From positions 6,288,373 through 6,352,372 of the forward strand of contig CAKAKS010000062.1 in NCBI GenBank assembly GCA_916700875.1: a stretch of DNA of 64,000 bases, in the 5' to 3' direction. Position numbers and translations under genes: made by a program. This DNA comes from Sebastes aleutianus (lineage: Eukaryota; Chordata; Actinopteri; Perciformes; Sebastidae). The notes under the pieces were generated by a model. The model was not told the origin of the DNA. It saw nothing but the letters and a program-made list of their open reading frames with translations, and made no database searches. Shown one piece after another: positions 22,430 through 33,379 of this stretch. How positions within the stretch are numbered: the first letter of the stretch is position 1; every line of letters starts with the position of its first letter.

Positions 22430-23880
22430 TGATTTTCTATCATATTTTACACATATTACTTTAAACACACAAATATTGACAATTTGTATAATTTATTATT
22501 ATTATTAGTTATGGTTATTTGTGTGTGTGTGGCTGTCTGGCTCAGGAGGAAGACTGACAAAGAGTCTGATATCCGTTGTCCATGTTGTATCTGTAATTGT
22601 GGGACGCTTATTCCTATTGCAGCTTTTCCATTGTTCATGTTTTTTGGAGCCATCAGTGTAAATCTGTGTGTAGTCGGCCCATTTCAATAGCAAGACTGCA
22701 TACTGCATAATGTGCCTTGTCACACCTGGTATTAAACAGGCACCGGTGCTAAATTATTAAAGACCTGACTTTCGACAAGCTCCAATGTTATCAGTTCTTT
22801 TATCGATACATTTAAATGTTTTGGTGTAATTTATTATCACGCTGCAGCACGCATCTCCTCTGCTATCTCTGTCGGGCTGAGCTCCTCCTTACTTCCTTTT
22901 GGCCACATCCAGACACATTGGGAAGACTGGCCCATTGCAGGTCTCAGGACCTGAGGGGGCAGGGGGTGTACAGGGAAAGAAATTCAGCCCTGGGCTTATT
23001 GACTGGGACCATGTGGACTCAGGAACAGACTCAGGAAGAAGCTTGACGACAGCGGGGACGGGCCAACTCAGCTGTTGTATTGTTTAAGTTACTGTGACAG
23101 AGTCTAATTCTGTTAAATAATACTACGGCGAGGGGTGTGACAATGTGGCAGTGGTTGACGAACTGGGAATGAGAATGGGCCGTACACTCTGCTTATTGGC
23201 TGTGGGACACAAAGGTTGTTTGCTGAAGCTCAGAAACATCCAAAACACTCCTGAAGCGTTTTGCTGCCACACCAGGAAAAAAAGACAAAACGGATCACGT
23301 TATGATGTGAAAAGATTCTTTTCATAACAAGAAGTTTTTCACATTATTACGACATACAAACTTATCACTTTATACAATATACTATTTATCTCGTCATAAC
23401 ATGAAACTTTTTATGTTAAAATGTCATAACTTATTGTTAAAACATTAAACATTTCACGTTATAACAATATGATACTGATCCGTTTTTTTTTCGTTTTTTT
23501 CTGGTGTGGCAGCAATACACTGCTGACCACAGCAAAACTAGAATTATCGCCTTGTGGTCGTATGCCTCCGCCAACCAGTGAAGTTACAGTTTACATCCAC
23601 GTCTGTCCAAAATCTCATCACTTCATCATTTAGTCCTGTTAGACATTTTGGTGAAATCGTCACAATTAGCATATGAGTTCTTGAGTTATGGCCAAAAATG
23701 TGCTTTGTGAGGTCACAATGACCTTGACCTTTGACCACCAAAGTCAAATGCAGATACAGACACCACCACACACTTCTAGTGGCTCATGAATGATGACTGA
23801 GAGGGATTATTTTAGTATGGAGTCTATACATTGTTTTTTTATTTTTATAAAATTCCTGCGTAATATACCTTTAAGTGGGA
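22430..23880. other. No gene recognised
   Basis: Contains a short (TG)n near 22519 and mixed AT-rich DNA. No convincing exons on either strand. Confidence 0.45.
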
Positions 23881-24295
23881 ATGTACGGTACCGTAGGAAT
23901 AGAAATGCAGGACTTTTACTTGTAATGGAGTATGTTTATATTGCCGTATCGGTTTTACTTAATTAAAGCATCTGAATACTTCCTCCACCACTCACTGTTG
24001 CTACAGTTTATATTAAAGCAGGGGTTCTCAAACTTTTTGGGGCCAGGGACCCCCTTTACAGGGGAGAAAAGGACCCCCTCTTAATCATAACACCAATTAA
24101 GCATAATGCTTACTACCATTTGTACTCTTAGATACCATTGGAACTATTTGTATTCTAAAACTTTTCAACCTAAGTACTTCAGAGCTGTTTCATAGTGATA
24201 AACAGAAACACATTTCAATTTGAATCACGTTAAGATCAGATAAAATGAGAATCCTTTATTAGTCCCACAGCGATGTAAAATACAATGCCAATTAG
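23881..24295. repeat. Fragments of three dispersed fish repeats
   Basis: 23881-23998 resembles the right end of the CAGTGGTGGAA hAT-like MITE (ATACTTCCTCCACCAC). 24018-24090 has GGGGTTCTCAAACTTTTTGG, a terminal motif of another hAT-type family. 24240-24290 has the antisense LINE 3' end motif CCTTTATTAGTCCCACAG. All are truncated. Confidence 0.5.
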
Positions 24296-24405
24296 CATTG
24301 TAACAACAGAGAAATAATCAACCAAACACAAATTTCCGAACTCCCCCCCCGCCGGCCCCCGAATTTATTAAACATATTTGTGTGCTGAAAAAATGTACAG
24401 TTGGT

Positions 24406-24433
24406 TTGTGTGTGTGTGTGTGTGTGTGTGTGT
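24406..24433. repeat. (TG)n microsatellite
   Basis: An uninterrupted run of about 14 TG units, a few dozen bases right of a C-rich run at about 24342-24358. Confidence 0.9.
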
Positions 24434-25070
24434 CTAAATTATAATAACTGACTAAGCATTTTAAAAAGGATTTCCTGATTAGATTTATTTGTTTTAGACA
24501 AATCCAATACAATTCATACAGCATTATGGGATTTAAAAAAAGCACAAATGTGACAGAAGCAGCTATTGGAGAAATTACAATTTTATAGAACAAAATACAT
24601 TATCACGCTTAATTCGGTTTCTTTTCAATTTGGAATCTAATAAATTACAAAATTAAAGCTCTTTAAGCATCTTATTTTGAACCTGGTATCCTTTACATTC
24701 AAGTAGTTCCAAGTTAAATGACACTCTTTTACACCCTTAAAGAATTTGTATTTAAAGGTACAGGGAACTGAAAATCATGAGTTTGTAGAAAGGCAATAAT
24801 TGTGTTGGTTAATTGCTCCCATGTTGATGGGTTTTCTTTGCAAGTACTATAAAACATGAATATTTTTGGCTTATTTTTCACCATAAAAATTACAAGGATT
24901 TTATTCCACGAGATAAAGAAAAATGTGATGATTTGTATAACTTAATATACTTTGCACAGCACATCACCTGCATAATTATGGATAAAGTTCCCTGTACTTT
25001 CAATAGAAATGAACCTTTAGGGTTGATTTAAATGTTGTCATTCCCTGATGAACATTATGAATCACGACCG

Positions 25071-25076
25071 TTTATT
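25071..25076 (-). terminator. Candidate NME3 polyadenylation signal
   Basis: TTTATT on the + strand reads AATAAA for the minus-strand gene. It lies about 380 bases after the NME3 stop codon. This gives a plausible 3' UTR; no competing signal was judged better. Confidence 0.45.
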
Positions 25077-25456
25077 GCTACACATTCAAAGCTTATTGCT
25101 TAATAACTGTAAACATGAGCTAGAGTTCTGGACTAAACAAAGACTTCAATGAAAACTGTAACAGAAAGCAGGCACGGTCATGTTACCAATCAAGTTATTG
25201 CTCATTTAGTGCATGATTGCTTTGTAAAGTCATTTCACCTTAGAAATGCAGTTCAAATAGATAAAAAAAAATACATTTTATGAAGAAAAATAAAGATCCA
25301 GCAACAGCAATGACACTTCATCTCCCATGTGGCTACAAGCTACTAAAACCAAAAAAAGATGTATCTGAGATCTGTGATCCATCATGTGATGACACCAATA
25401 TAGAAAAACACCGGTTCACCTACAGGACGGAGTTCACACAGCACATGTAGACCAGA

Positions 25457-28400
25457 TCAGTCGTAGATCCAGTGGCTGCTGCTGTCCTCCCAGCAGTGGA
25501 GTTCGTTCTGTCGAAACCACAGAGAGATTTCCTTCTGGGCGCTCTCCACGGAGTCGCTGCCGTGGATCACGTTCCTGGAACGCAGAACCAAACCACAAAC
25601 ATGTTCAGGACATTCAGGCACAGTCAGACCCCATTCAGCTTCTTTTTGAGCATTTAGTTCATTTAGTTCACTTTCCTTTTTTTTATCCAGGGATTCAAAA
25701 TACTGTAGATATCAGAAGTACCATTAGAAGCAGAATAGCAACTGTTTGCAACACCTGGATCAGGTGATAAGTCATCACCTATATTAAACACGAAAAAGAT
25801 CTTAGAGGGAACACAGTATAGTTATTGACACCATGGAAAGCCAAAGTGTGCCCGGTCATGTCTGTGACAGGTTTATCACAATCAGCTTTTTACATTCACG
25901 CCATCTTTCCAAAATGTTGCCAATTTAGGAACATTATTGAAAAGATTAATGGGGTTGGGAAACATTATTTATAACATGCTATACTATGACTTTGTTATGA
26001 CATTTTTGATGACATGCTATACTATGACTTTAATACTCTTTATGACTATAGGGGTGTAAGAAAATATAAAAAATATTGTGTATGGTGATATGTTTTGTGA
26101 TACTGTACAGATTCTCAAAAACACTATCGATTTCTAATTAATAGTTTAACTGCAAAGATGAACTCAGTCAATACTTTATTTCATTTGAAAAGAGATGCAT
26201 CCTCTCAGTGTATGTGCCCTCTATTTACAGAATACATATTGACTTGTCATAGTACAAAAATCTCAGGTGTAAATGATAAAATTGATGATGGCTTTATTCC
26301 ATTCAGCGTCCTGGTATTGTGCATGCTGGCTCACTGTCATAATCTCATGGCCTACCTTCCTGCAGGAATCGTTAATGTTATTAGTAACACCTGTGTTTTT
26401 CCTACTATGACAAGTCCAAATGTCTGCTGTAAATAATGCCCGTTATCCCTCACATTTTCCCTCAGAGGAGGAGAACTGAATCATCTTACCTGCCCACTTC
26501 CACACAGTAATCTCCTCGGACTGTTCCAGGGTGCGAGTCAGCAGGGTTGGTCTCTCCCAACATCTTACGTGCAGTCTTGACCACGTCCAAACCCTCCCAC
26601 ACCTGAACAAACACGGATATGTACATACATGACTACATCATGCAGAACTATATCACAAATATCACATGGAGACTGATGAGAAAGATATTACTCATTCAAA
26701 ATAAGCTACTTTGCCTCAATATTTTCATCCAGAGAACCATAAAACACAAAGCACCGTTTTCATTCAACAGCAATTCATTTTCCTGCTTTGGACTGTATCA
26801 TGTTTGACTGTACTATGAGTTATTATGCAAGATATCAGCCAAACCAAAAGCCCTCTGAATTCATGAAAGCCTCTAGTATTGTGTGGACATGTGTGAAGTA
26901 TGTGGGAGAATCTCACCATTGCTACAACTGGTCCAGAGCTCATGTAGCTCATCAGTCCCCTGAAGAAAGGCTTACTCCTCAGTTCCCAGTAGTGTTCCCT
27001 CAGAAGACCCTCAGACGCCTGATGACACACAAGACAGACAAATATATAATAATATTCATTCACTTATTATATTAGCCGTGATCATTTATTTGGACTATGA
27101 ATCAATCTACAGCACAAATACCTGCACAAGTTTGAGGCCCACCAGTTTGAACCCTCTCTTCTCAAAGCGACGCACGATTTCTCCAACCAGTCTCCGCTGC
27201 ACGCCATCTGGTTTTACGGCAATGAAGGTGCGCTCATTCACGCCGGTCCAGCCTATAGGACCAGAGATCACATACAGCAAAATATTAAGGTAAAAATGTT
27301 TATAGCGACGACAGGCACCACACACACAACCTGGAGCAGCTTGCATGCACCTTAGTATAGACTGGAGGAAATGGCATCATTAAGATCAGATATAAGATAA
27401 GATATTCCTTTATTAGTCCCACAGTGGGGAAATGTGCAGTGTTACAGCAGCAAAGGGGATAGTGCAAAAAACAAGAAGCATCGGTAAAAAGTAAGATATA
27501 ACACGGTGCAAAAAAAGCAAAACTAAAATGAAACAATATGAACAATTTAAATAGAGGGAAATATTAAAAATAGGAACAATAAATACAGTATTGACTATTA
27601 CCAGACTATTAAAACAATTGTACAGGTGGAAAATGATATTGCACAGTGAAAATGAAATTCCAAATTCATTCAAGAGATGGTGGCGAAGAAAAATGCTGAC
27701 ACAACTGGAGTTGTGCAAGGTGGTCAGTGACAACTGAAACACTAGTGAGAGCTGTGTTTACGTTTGCATTTATAAGTATATAATCCACGCTGAAGGTATA
27801 TTTGGCTTGCCTCTGCACCCTGTGGATAACACACATAACAATCCACCCCATGCAGCAGTGCACACACAGCTTTGAACTTCACAAAAAAACACATGCGTCT
27901 CCTCAATTGTCAGTTATTTGTTAGTTTTACGAGCCACTGGTCGGTTCACTAATACTACTTTCAGGTCTAGACGAGCAGTCCTGATTGTATAACCTCCTGA
28001 TATACAAGCAGGGTATATACAGCCTGACCCCTGCACTTTGCCAACAGTTTATGCAGCAACCCTCTCAATCAAAACAGGCTTCATCTTAGTTATTATTTTA
28101 ACCTATATGGTGCATCTCACCAGATTCTTCAATCCGTGCATGTTTAACCACCAGATCCTCAAGTCCATGCAGATCTCTCTGTGACCTTTTCCTAGGCCCC
28201 ATTGCAGTCAGTGCTCCTCCTGCTGCAGCCTGTCAGCTCTCACAGGCTGCACATGAACTACACCAGTCGAAGACGCTACTAACACCGGAGCTATTAATAG
28301 GATGATGAATCAACTTATTCTACAGGAGGGAGGAGGACACATGAACACATGAACACATGGACTCTGCTGCTGCTGCTGCTAGTCACACAAAGCTGGGAGT

Positions 28401-28736
28401 TTAGTTATCTAGTAGTTAAACCCACACAGTTAGTCACAATTCAAAGCCGAGCGACTCTATTTTAACATACAATTAGTTACAAAGTTGCTGAAGGCTTCAC
28501 GTCACCACAGTTTCACCGGTTAGCTCCGCTCCTTCCTGTAGCGAGCCGCCGGTACCGGTCCCGGTGAGGTAACGTTAGCATCTCCTGCTCACACATGGTG
28601 GAAACGGTGAGCATCTGATATATAACTATATAACTGAGTGATAATGAATGACAACATGAAGTATAAACAGAGATGAAGTATGGCACCAACCTGACTGGAA
28701 GTAGTAGGACAATATAGACAGAAACAGGCAGATCAT
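25457..28736 (-). CDS. nme3: Nucleoside diphosphate kinase 3
   Basis: Five exons read right to left: 28736-28691, 27252-27122, 27018-26917, 26602-26490 and 25574-25457. They total 510 nt, 169 aa, exactly the length of human NME3. The protein starts with the hydrophobic MICLFLSILSYYFQS, the NME3-specific N-terminal anchor linked to the mitochondrial outer membrane. The NDPK core follows (ERTFIAVKPDGVQRRLVGEI, REHYWELRSKPFF, GPVVAMVWEGL, NPADSRPGTVRGD). The phosphate-accepting histidine is His135 in NVIHGSDS. The enzyme transfers the terminal phosphate from ATP to NDPs. It sits head-to-tail downstream of MRPS34, as in human 16p13.3. The conserved MIC start sets the initiator. Confidence 0.97.
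27380..27650 (-). repeat. LINE/SINE 3' end, antisense, upstream of NME3 exon 2
   Basis: GATAAGATATTCCTTTATTAG followed by TCCCACAGTGGGGAAAT is the reverse complement of a fish retroposon tail ending in ATAAAGGAATATCTTATC. It lies in NME3 intron 1. The 5' limit is unclear. Confidence 0.5.
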
Positions 28737-28839
28737 CGTGGCCGGTGGAGGAGGAGGTGGAGGAGGACGGAAGAGACGAGGACGTACGCACGCACGTTCA
28801 AGGAATGCTTCCCAAAGCGCGGGCACGTGGACTCATGAG

Positions 28840-29390
28840 GAGCAAATCATATGCAAATCTATGGAAGTCCACTTCCGCCGGAAATAAACAAAAACTTAGA
28901 AATGATTAAGTTAAAATATTTATGGTAAATAAAAATTAAGTGGTCATATAATAATAATAATAATTATTATTATTATCTGCATCATATACTACTACTAATA
29001 ATAATAATTATTATTATTATGACATCACTTAATTCTTATTTACCATAATTATTGTAATTTAATAATTTCAAACTTTTAATAATAATTATTATAATAATAA
29101 TAATAATAATAATAGCAAATCATACGCAAATATTTGGAAGTCCACTTCCGCTGGGAAATAAAAAGTTTGAAATGATTAAATTAAAATAATAATGGTAAAT
29201 GAAAATTAAGTGATGTCATATATAATAATCATCATAATAATAATAATAAAAGCAAACCATATGCAAATATTTGGAAGTCCACTTCCACCAGGAAATAAAC
29301 AAGAAGTTCGAAAGATAAAATTAAAGTAATTGTGATAAATAAAAATGTAATTGTCACATAAAATTAACGTATAACATTACACAAGTTATT
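28840..29390. repeat. Triplicated unit upstream of NME3 with octamer and ETS-like motifs
   Basis: Three direct copies start near 28847, 29114 and 29253. Each carries CATA[T/C]GCAAAT, then TGGAAGTCCACTTCC and GGAAATAAA, then an AT-rich tail with (AAT)n. The second and third copies follow closely; the first is separated by an extended (AAT)/(ATT) tract. The array starts about 100 bp upstream of the NME3 start codon. Two copies keep an exact ATGCAAAT POU octamer and one has ACGCAAAT. Confidence 0.75.
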
Positions 29391-29399
29391 ATCATGCAT

Positions 29400-29985
29400 G
29401 CTCAAGATACGTCAAAATTAATCTCTCTCAGTATTTTATCATTTTGATTTAGTGTCTTAACATTTTGACATACTATCTCAACTGACTAGTTAGATTCTTA
29501 GTGATTTTCCACTTTAATTTATGCAACTTCATAATAGTTTTGAGTGTTTAATCAGAAATTTTGGAGTACTCCAGTGGAAAAAATTAAAGAACACTGTAGG
29601 AATTGCAATGTAAAACCTTAAAGGACTCCTACAGTATTTTAAATGTTAGTTTAACATAAATCGACAAATATAGGCTTCTACAGATTATTATAAATCTGAA
29701 AATTCTGTAGTTTTTTTTTTTTTATACCAAATTTATTTTTGCATATTAAGAGTGAAATCAGTTTTCTCTGGGCCTATCAGCCTACGCTGTAATATGGTTA
29801 ATTTATGGAACAATCGTGATGCACATTTACAAGCAAGTCTCACCAGATTTAAAGGCCACGCAGAATCACACCAGTGTTTCCAGTTATTCTGGCAGATTAG
29901 ACTTCTGCTCAGGTTGGATGTGGGTGGAGCTATGTTGGGAATTTTGTGAAGTCAAAGTTAATGAGTCCATTAACTACTAACTAAG
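29400..29985. other. Intergenic between NME3 and MRPS34
   Basis: AT-rich sequence; nothing recognised beyond simple A/T runs. Confidence 0.45.
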
Positions 29986-29987
29986 GA

Positions 29988-30431
29988 ATGACTAGTCATT
30001 TTTCCTGCCAAAACAGATGCAACAAATCTAGCAGGAGAGTGGAGAAGATGTCAATCAAGCTCAGTGCAGGCCGACACAGTCCGGATGGTATAGATGGGAA
30101 AGATGACACAGGCACAAAACATGAAAAAACACTGATCGCAGCTATATTTTATCTGAAATTTAATATTTACCACTATTACACAGATCCATACTACACACAG
30201 AGAAGACTGCTTCAGATGAAAATAGCAGAGACCTCGTTTGAGTCCAGGATTTATCGGGACATTGAGGCGAGGGCTTCCAGTGTACTTGGACAGAAGAAGT
30301 TACGACTTCTGTCAACACTGATTGGGTCCAAAATGTCCAAGATTTACACCTTCAGAACCACAAGTATCACACGGCTGTCCCCTCTGTCCTCTGCGTCTCT
30401 TGTTCCCGCTTGTGGAAATAGTCTTTGTTGA
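29988..30431 (+). other. Unidentified 147-codon open frame converging on MRPS34
   Basis: The frame opens near 29988 and ends at 30431, overlapping the last 65 bases of the MRPS34 last exon on the opposite strand. Its middle (about 30045-30360) has a fairly protein-like composition, including KIAETSFESRIYRDIEARAS and VLGQKKLRLLSTLIGSKMSK. I recognise no family. It may be a chance frame, part of the MRPS34 3' UTR strand, or the last exon of a small + strand gene. Confidence 0.2.
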
Positions 30432-31327
30432 GCAGGACGTCCCTCTTTAAAGGCAACGCCGGCTCCTCGGCCACTACCGTGCCCACTGCCTTCTTGTGCT
30501 GGGCCAGCATCATGGCGCGGAGGAGGGGAGGGTAGGGGACGTAGCGCACAGGCGGCTCAGGGAGCGGCTGAAAGTCCTTAAACTGCTGCTCCATATGTTT
30601 GGGAACCAGGCGCCAGTCGTGGTACATCACCTTGTCCACCTCCTTGACCTCGCTCTCCTGATTTCCTGCACAAAATGCAACAAAGTTAATACAGGCAGTT
30701 TGTTTGAGTGTAACTCCCAAAAGCCCTAAAAGTAACCCTTACATGGCATCAGTGTCCTCAATGGGAGTTACAGTAATAGATCAAATCAAATAAACAGGGT
30801 ACAACCTTACCTTTGTTGTTGAGGATCCCCCATGCTTTGCCATGATCCATGTTCTACATAACAAGAGAATCAGGTGTAATTTGGTTACAGGTATATCCTA
30901 TCAGACCCCCTGCCAAAACCAAACTGGGTTTTCACTCAATTCTACACTCAGGGTGACAATATGCAGACTCCACACTCAGTGGCAGTGCACGGATGTGGCT
31001 CGCTCTCACCTCAGCTGTGTAGTCCAACTTGACCTTGGTGATCTGCCAGTAGCTGGGCTCCGGTTGGTCCTCCAGCCAGGACTTGCGGGTAAAGAGGCGC
31101 CCCACTCCGAACATCCTCATGCCTGACAGCAGAGAGAAGAGGCGACTCTCCCTGCGGACATCCTGCCAGGCCAGCACAGGTAGCATCTTCCCCGTGTGAG
31201 GCCGCTTCATCGTCTCATAGTCCAGGGCGTACTTCTGGGACTCCCGCGGCCGGGACTTGAGCTCTCGGTACGCCCGGATCTTCCGGGCCATTTCTGCTAT
31301 GAAGCGAAGTCGCCTTTTCTTCACCAT
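30367..31327 (-). CDS. mrps34: Small ribosomal subunit protein mS34, mitochondrial
   Basis: Three coding exons read right to left: 31327-31010, 30853-30811 and 30665-30367. They total 660 nt, 219 aa (human 218). The protein is a metazoan-specific part of the mitochondrial small ribosomal subunit. Diagnostic blocks are the basic start MVKKRRLRFIAEMARKIRAY, the central ALDYETMKRP, WQDVRRESRLFSLL and GVGRLFTRKSW, then MDHGKAWGIL and VMYHDWRLVPKH, and PYPPLLRAMMLAQ. The basic start with internal RxxR motifs fits mitochondrial import. An inferred noncoding first exon lies near 32.6 kb, and a LINE fragment sits in the intervening 5' intron. NME3 is next downstream, SPSB3 upstream. Confidence 0.95.
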
Positions 31328-31389
31328 GACTCTGATGTTGCAGCAGCTAACTTATTCCACAGCCACTGATACACAGTGTGTACCCTGCA

Positions 31390-31950
31390 AGAGATTCAAG
31401 TGATTTAATTAGAGTAGAGAAAAAAGACTCGCCTTACAGCATTTATTCTACTAAACCCGTGTTTTTATACAGTCAAATTACCAAATGCAGAGACGTTCAC
31501 AGTCATTTCACTAGAACAGTAGGTGATGGCCAAATCATGTTACCTCACCCAAAATCTAATGCCTTAAAAAAGACAGTCATCTATCGTGCCCTCAATGATT
31601 GGAATAGCTGCCCTCTTTACATCCGTCAATCCTCTAACAGATCCTCATTCAGACACCATCTAAGAACACATTACTGCAGCAGCTGATCGATAGTCCAGTG
31701 TTGGTCATGTATGGTTTTTCTTTTGTTCCTTTTCCCTGATAATGGGCCTTGAGGTCTAAATGGTTGTGGAAGACGTGTATGAATGTGAAATTTATATATG
31801 TTTGGAAAATTTGAATGTTATTAGTGTAACACACATATGATGTTGCATATATAGTATGTATGTGATAAATGTAATGTACTTGATTTGGGACCCCAGGAGG
31901 AAGACTAGCTGGTGCCATTGGTATCAGCTAATGGGGATCCTTTTAAGAAT
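31390..31950 (+). mobile_element. 5'-truncated L2-like LINE
   Basis: A + strand frame (to 31686) encodes the C-terminal end of a LINE ORF2 (VIYRALNDWNSCPLYIRQSS and RHHLRTHYCSS). It is followed by the 3' UTR and the tail motif GGGACCCCAGGAGGAAGAC with CAGCTAATGGGGATCC, common in fish L2 copies. It lies antisense to MRPS34 inside its inferred 5' UTR intron. Confidence 0.7.
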
Positions 31951-32330
31951 AGAATAGTAATCTTTATTGTCATTGTATTAAATACGACGAGATTCACAGT
32001 TGCCTCTTCTGGTCAGTGCTTTAAAACAAATACCTGACAAGACTAAACGAGGCAGGTAAAAACATATAACAGGTAAAACACACACAGTTATAAAGTAAAT
32101 AAAACAGGTAAAGTAGATGTAATAAATAAATATAAACAGAAGTGTTACACTAGAGGTATAAAATATAAAAATAGATGTAATGTAAACAGAGGTAATTGCA
32201 CTTGTAAAATAGGTAGGGGAGATGTAATAAATAAATGTAAACAAAGGTAGTTGCACTTGAGGTGTACATTGCATCAAGGAGGCCGTATTTAAATAAATAA
32301 ATAAATAAAATAAATTACAAATCATCTGAA
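31950..32330. repeat. Probable retroposon tail sequences, AT-rich
   Basis: AATAGTAATCTTTATTGTCATTGTATT is an antisense retroposon-tail motif. It is followed by degenerate GATGTAATAAATAAATATAAACA repeats (about 32115-32245) and an (AAAT)n run at 32289-32310. No coding potential. Confidence 0.45.
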
Positions 32331-32572
32331 CGTAGCAGGTGTTTGGTTACAGTAGAAGCTCATTCATGTGGTCAGTGGAGAGGAGAGCATAATAAACACA
32401 TGACAGCCCTGATGTAACAAGCTAGTCTGTTATCTAGCCTTAGAGGCTAAATACACCTGATATAAATCTCTTCCTGCTCTCACACAGACTCATACATGTT
32501 CATTAAATATTTACCAACTATCGATACTGATTATACAAATATATTCATGCAAATATCAGGAGTTAAAGATAC

Positions 32573-32690
32573 CTGAATGTCCCTGATGAGCCGGGAGAAG
32601 CGACTCTACTTGTGACCTCCGCAAGCAAGGCACACAACTTCCGCAGGGAACTCTTTGCAGGTCCGACCTGCAAAGAGTTCCCTGTGAACT
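32573..32690 (-). other. Candidate noncoding first exon and promoter of MRPS34
   Basis: On the minus strand, sequence ending ACATTCAG is followed by GTATCT, a plausible splice donor (32572-32571). A matching acceptor, CTCTTGCAG, ends at about 31387, some 60 bases before the MRPS34 start codon. The right limit is not known. The exon or its promoter would contain the 41-bp palindrome. Splicing here is inferred. Confidence 0.4.
32644..32684. repeat. 41-bp perfect inverted repeat with 1-base centre
   Basis: The left arm CAGGGAACTCTTTGCAGGTC (32644-32663) and the right arm (32665-32684) are exact reverse complements around a single C at 32664. It lies at the inferred MRPS34 first exon. Confidence 0.95.
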
Positions 32691-32846
32691 GCCAGTGCAC
32701 TTTTGGTTCCGCGTGAGGTAAATTCCTCAGGTACCACATTAAATCATTTCACCAGGAGGCAAAATGCAATAATAACAGTTAACAGAGTTATTAGATAAGA
32801 ATGGATATTTAATTAGGATTTTCTACATCATTTCTAAATACCCATT

Positions 32847-33378
32847 AAAGGTCCCATATCGTGCTCCTATTCAGGTTCATACTTGTATTTTGTGTTTCTA
32901 CTATAAAATGTTTACATGCTGTAATGTTAAAAAAAAACGGTATTTTCCTCATACTGTCGGCCTGAATATGCCTGTATTTACCCTCTGTCTGAAACGCTCC
33001 GTTTTGGCGCATTTCGGCGGAATTGTGACGAAATTGCAACATAATTGCGTTGCTAGGCAACAGCTTGGGTCCATGTGTACTTCCTGTCAGCTGATGACAT
33101 TCACATACACTGCAACCAGGAATAAACTGGGACACATTTAGAATGTTTACGTTTAAATCTGGGTAAAGGGTCTAAATATTGTATATTTGTGACATCACAA
33201 ATGGTAAGGAAATCCTGACAGGTTGTTTCAAATGCAGAGTTTCTGAATACGGGCTGTGTGTATTTCCCTGTGGATTGAGCGTTTCAATACTTTCACAGTA
33301 TTTATATAGGACTTAAACCTGCTTTATAATAAAAAAAAATATATGAAAATCTCACTTTTTTATAATATAGGAGCTTTA
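32847..33378. mobile_element. TTAA-flanked MITE, copy 1 (full)
   Basis: The ends are AGGTCCCATAT and ATATAGGAGCT, flanked on both sides by TTAA. The interior is shared with the copy at 40134-40583 in the same orientation (CTGTCGGCCTGAA, GCGTTGCTAGGCAACAGC, GGGCTGTGTGTATTTCCC). It has no transposase. TTAA flanks suggest piggyBac-type mobilisation; this is an inference. Confidence 0.75.
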
Positions 33379-33379
33379 A

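Noticed and set aside
21998..22432. 144-codon + strand frame with repeated Arg-Gln-Ala-Glu motifs
   Set aside because: It is the translation of the minisatellite joined to the antisense of the hAT fossil; unit length alternates, so no stable protein repeat.
32644..32684. Rho-independent terminator
   Set aside because: There is no T-run after the hairpin and the context is a eukaryotic gene start; terminators of this kind do not apply.
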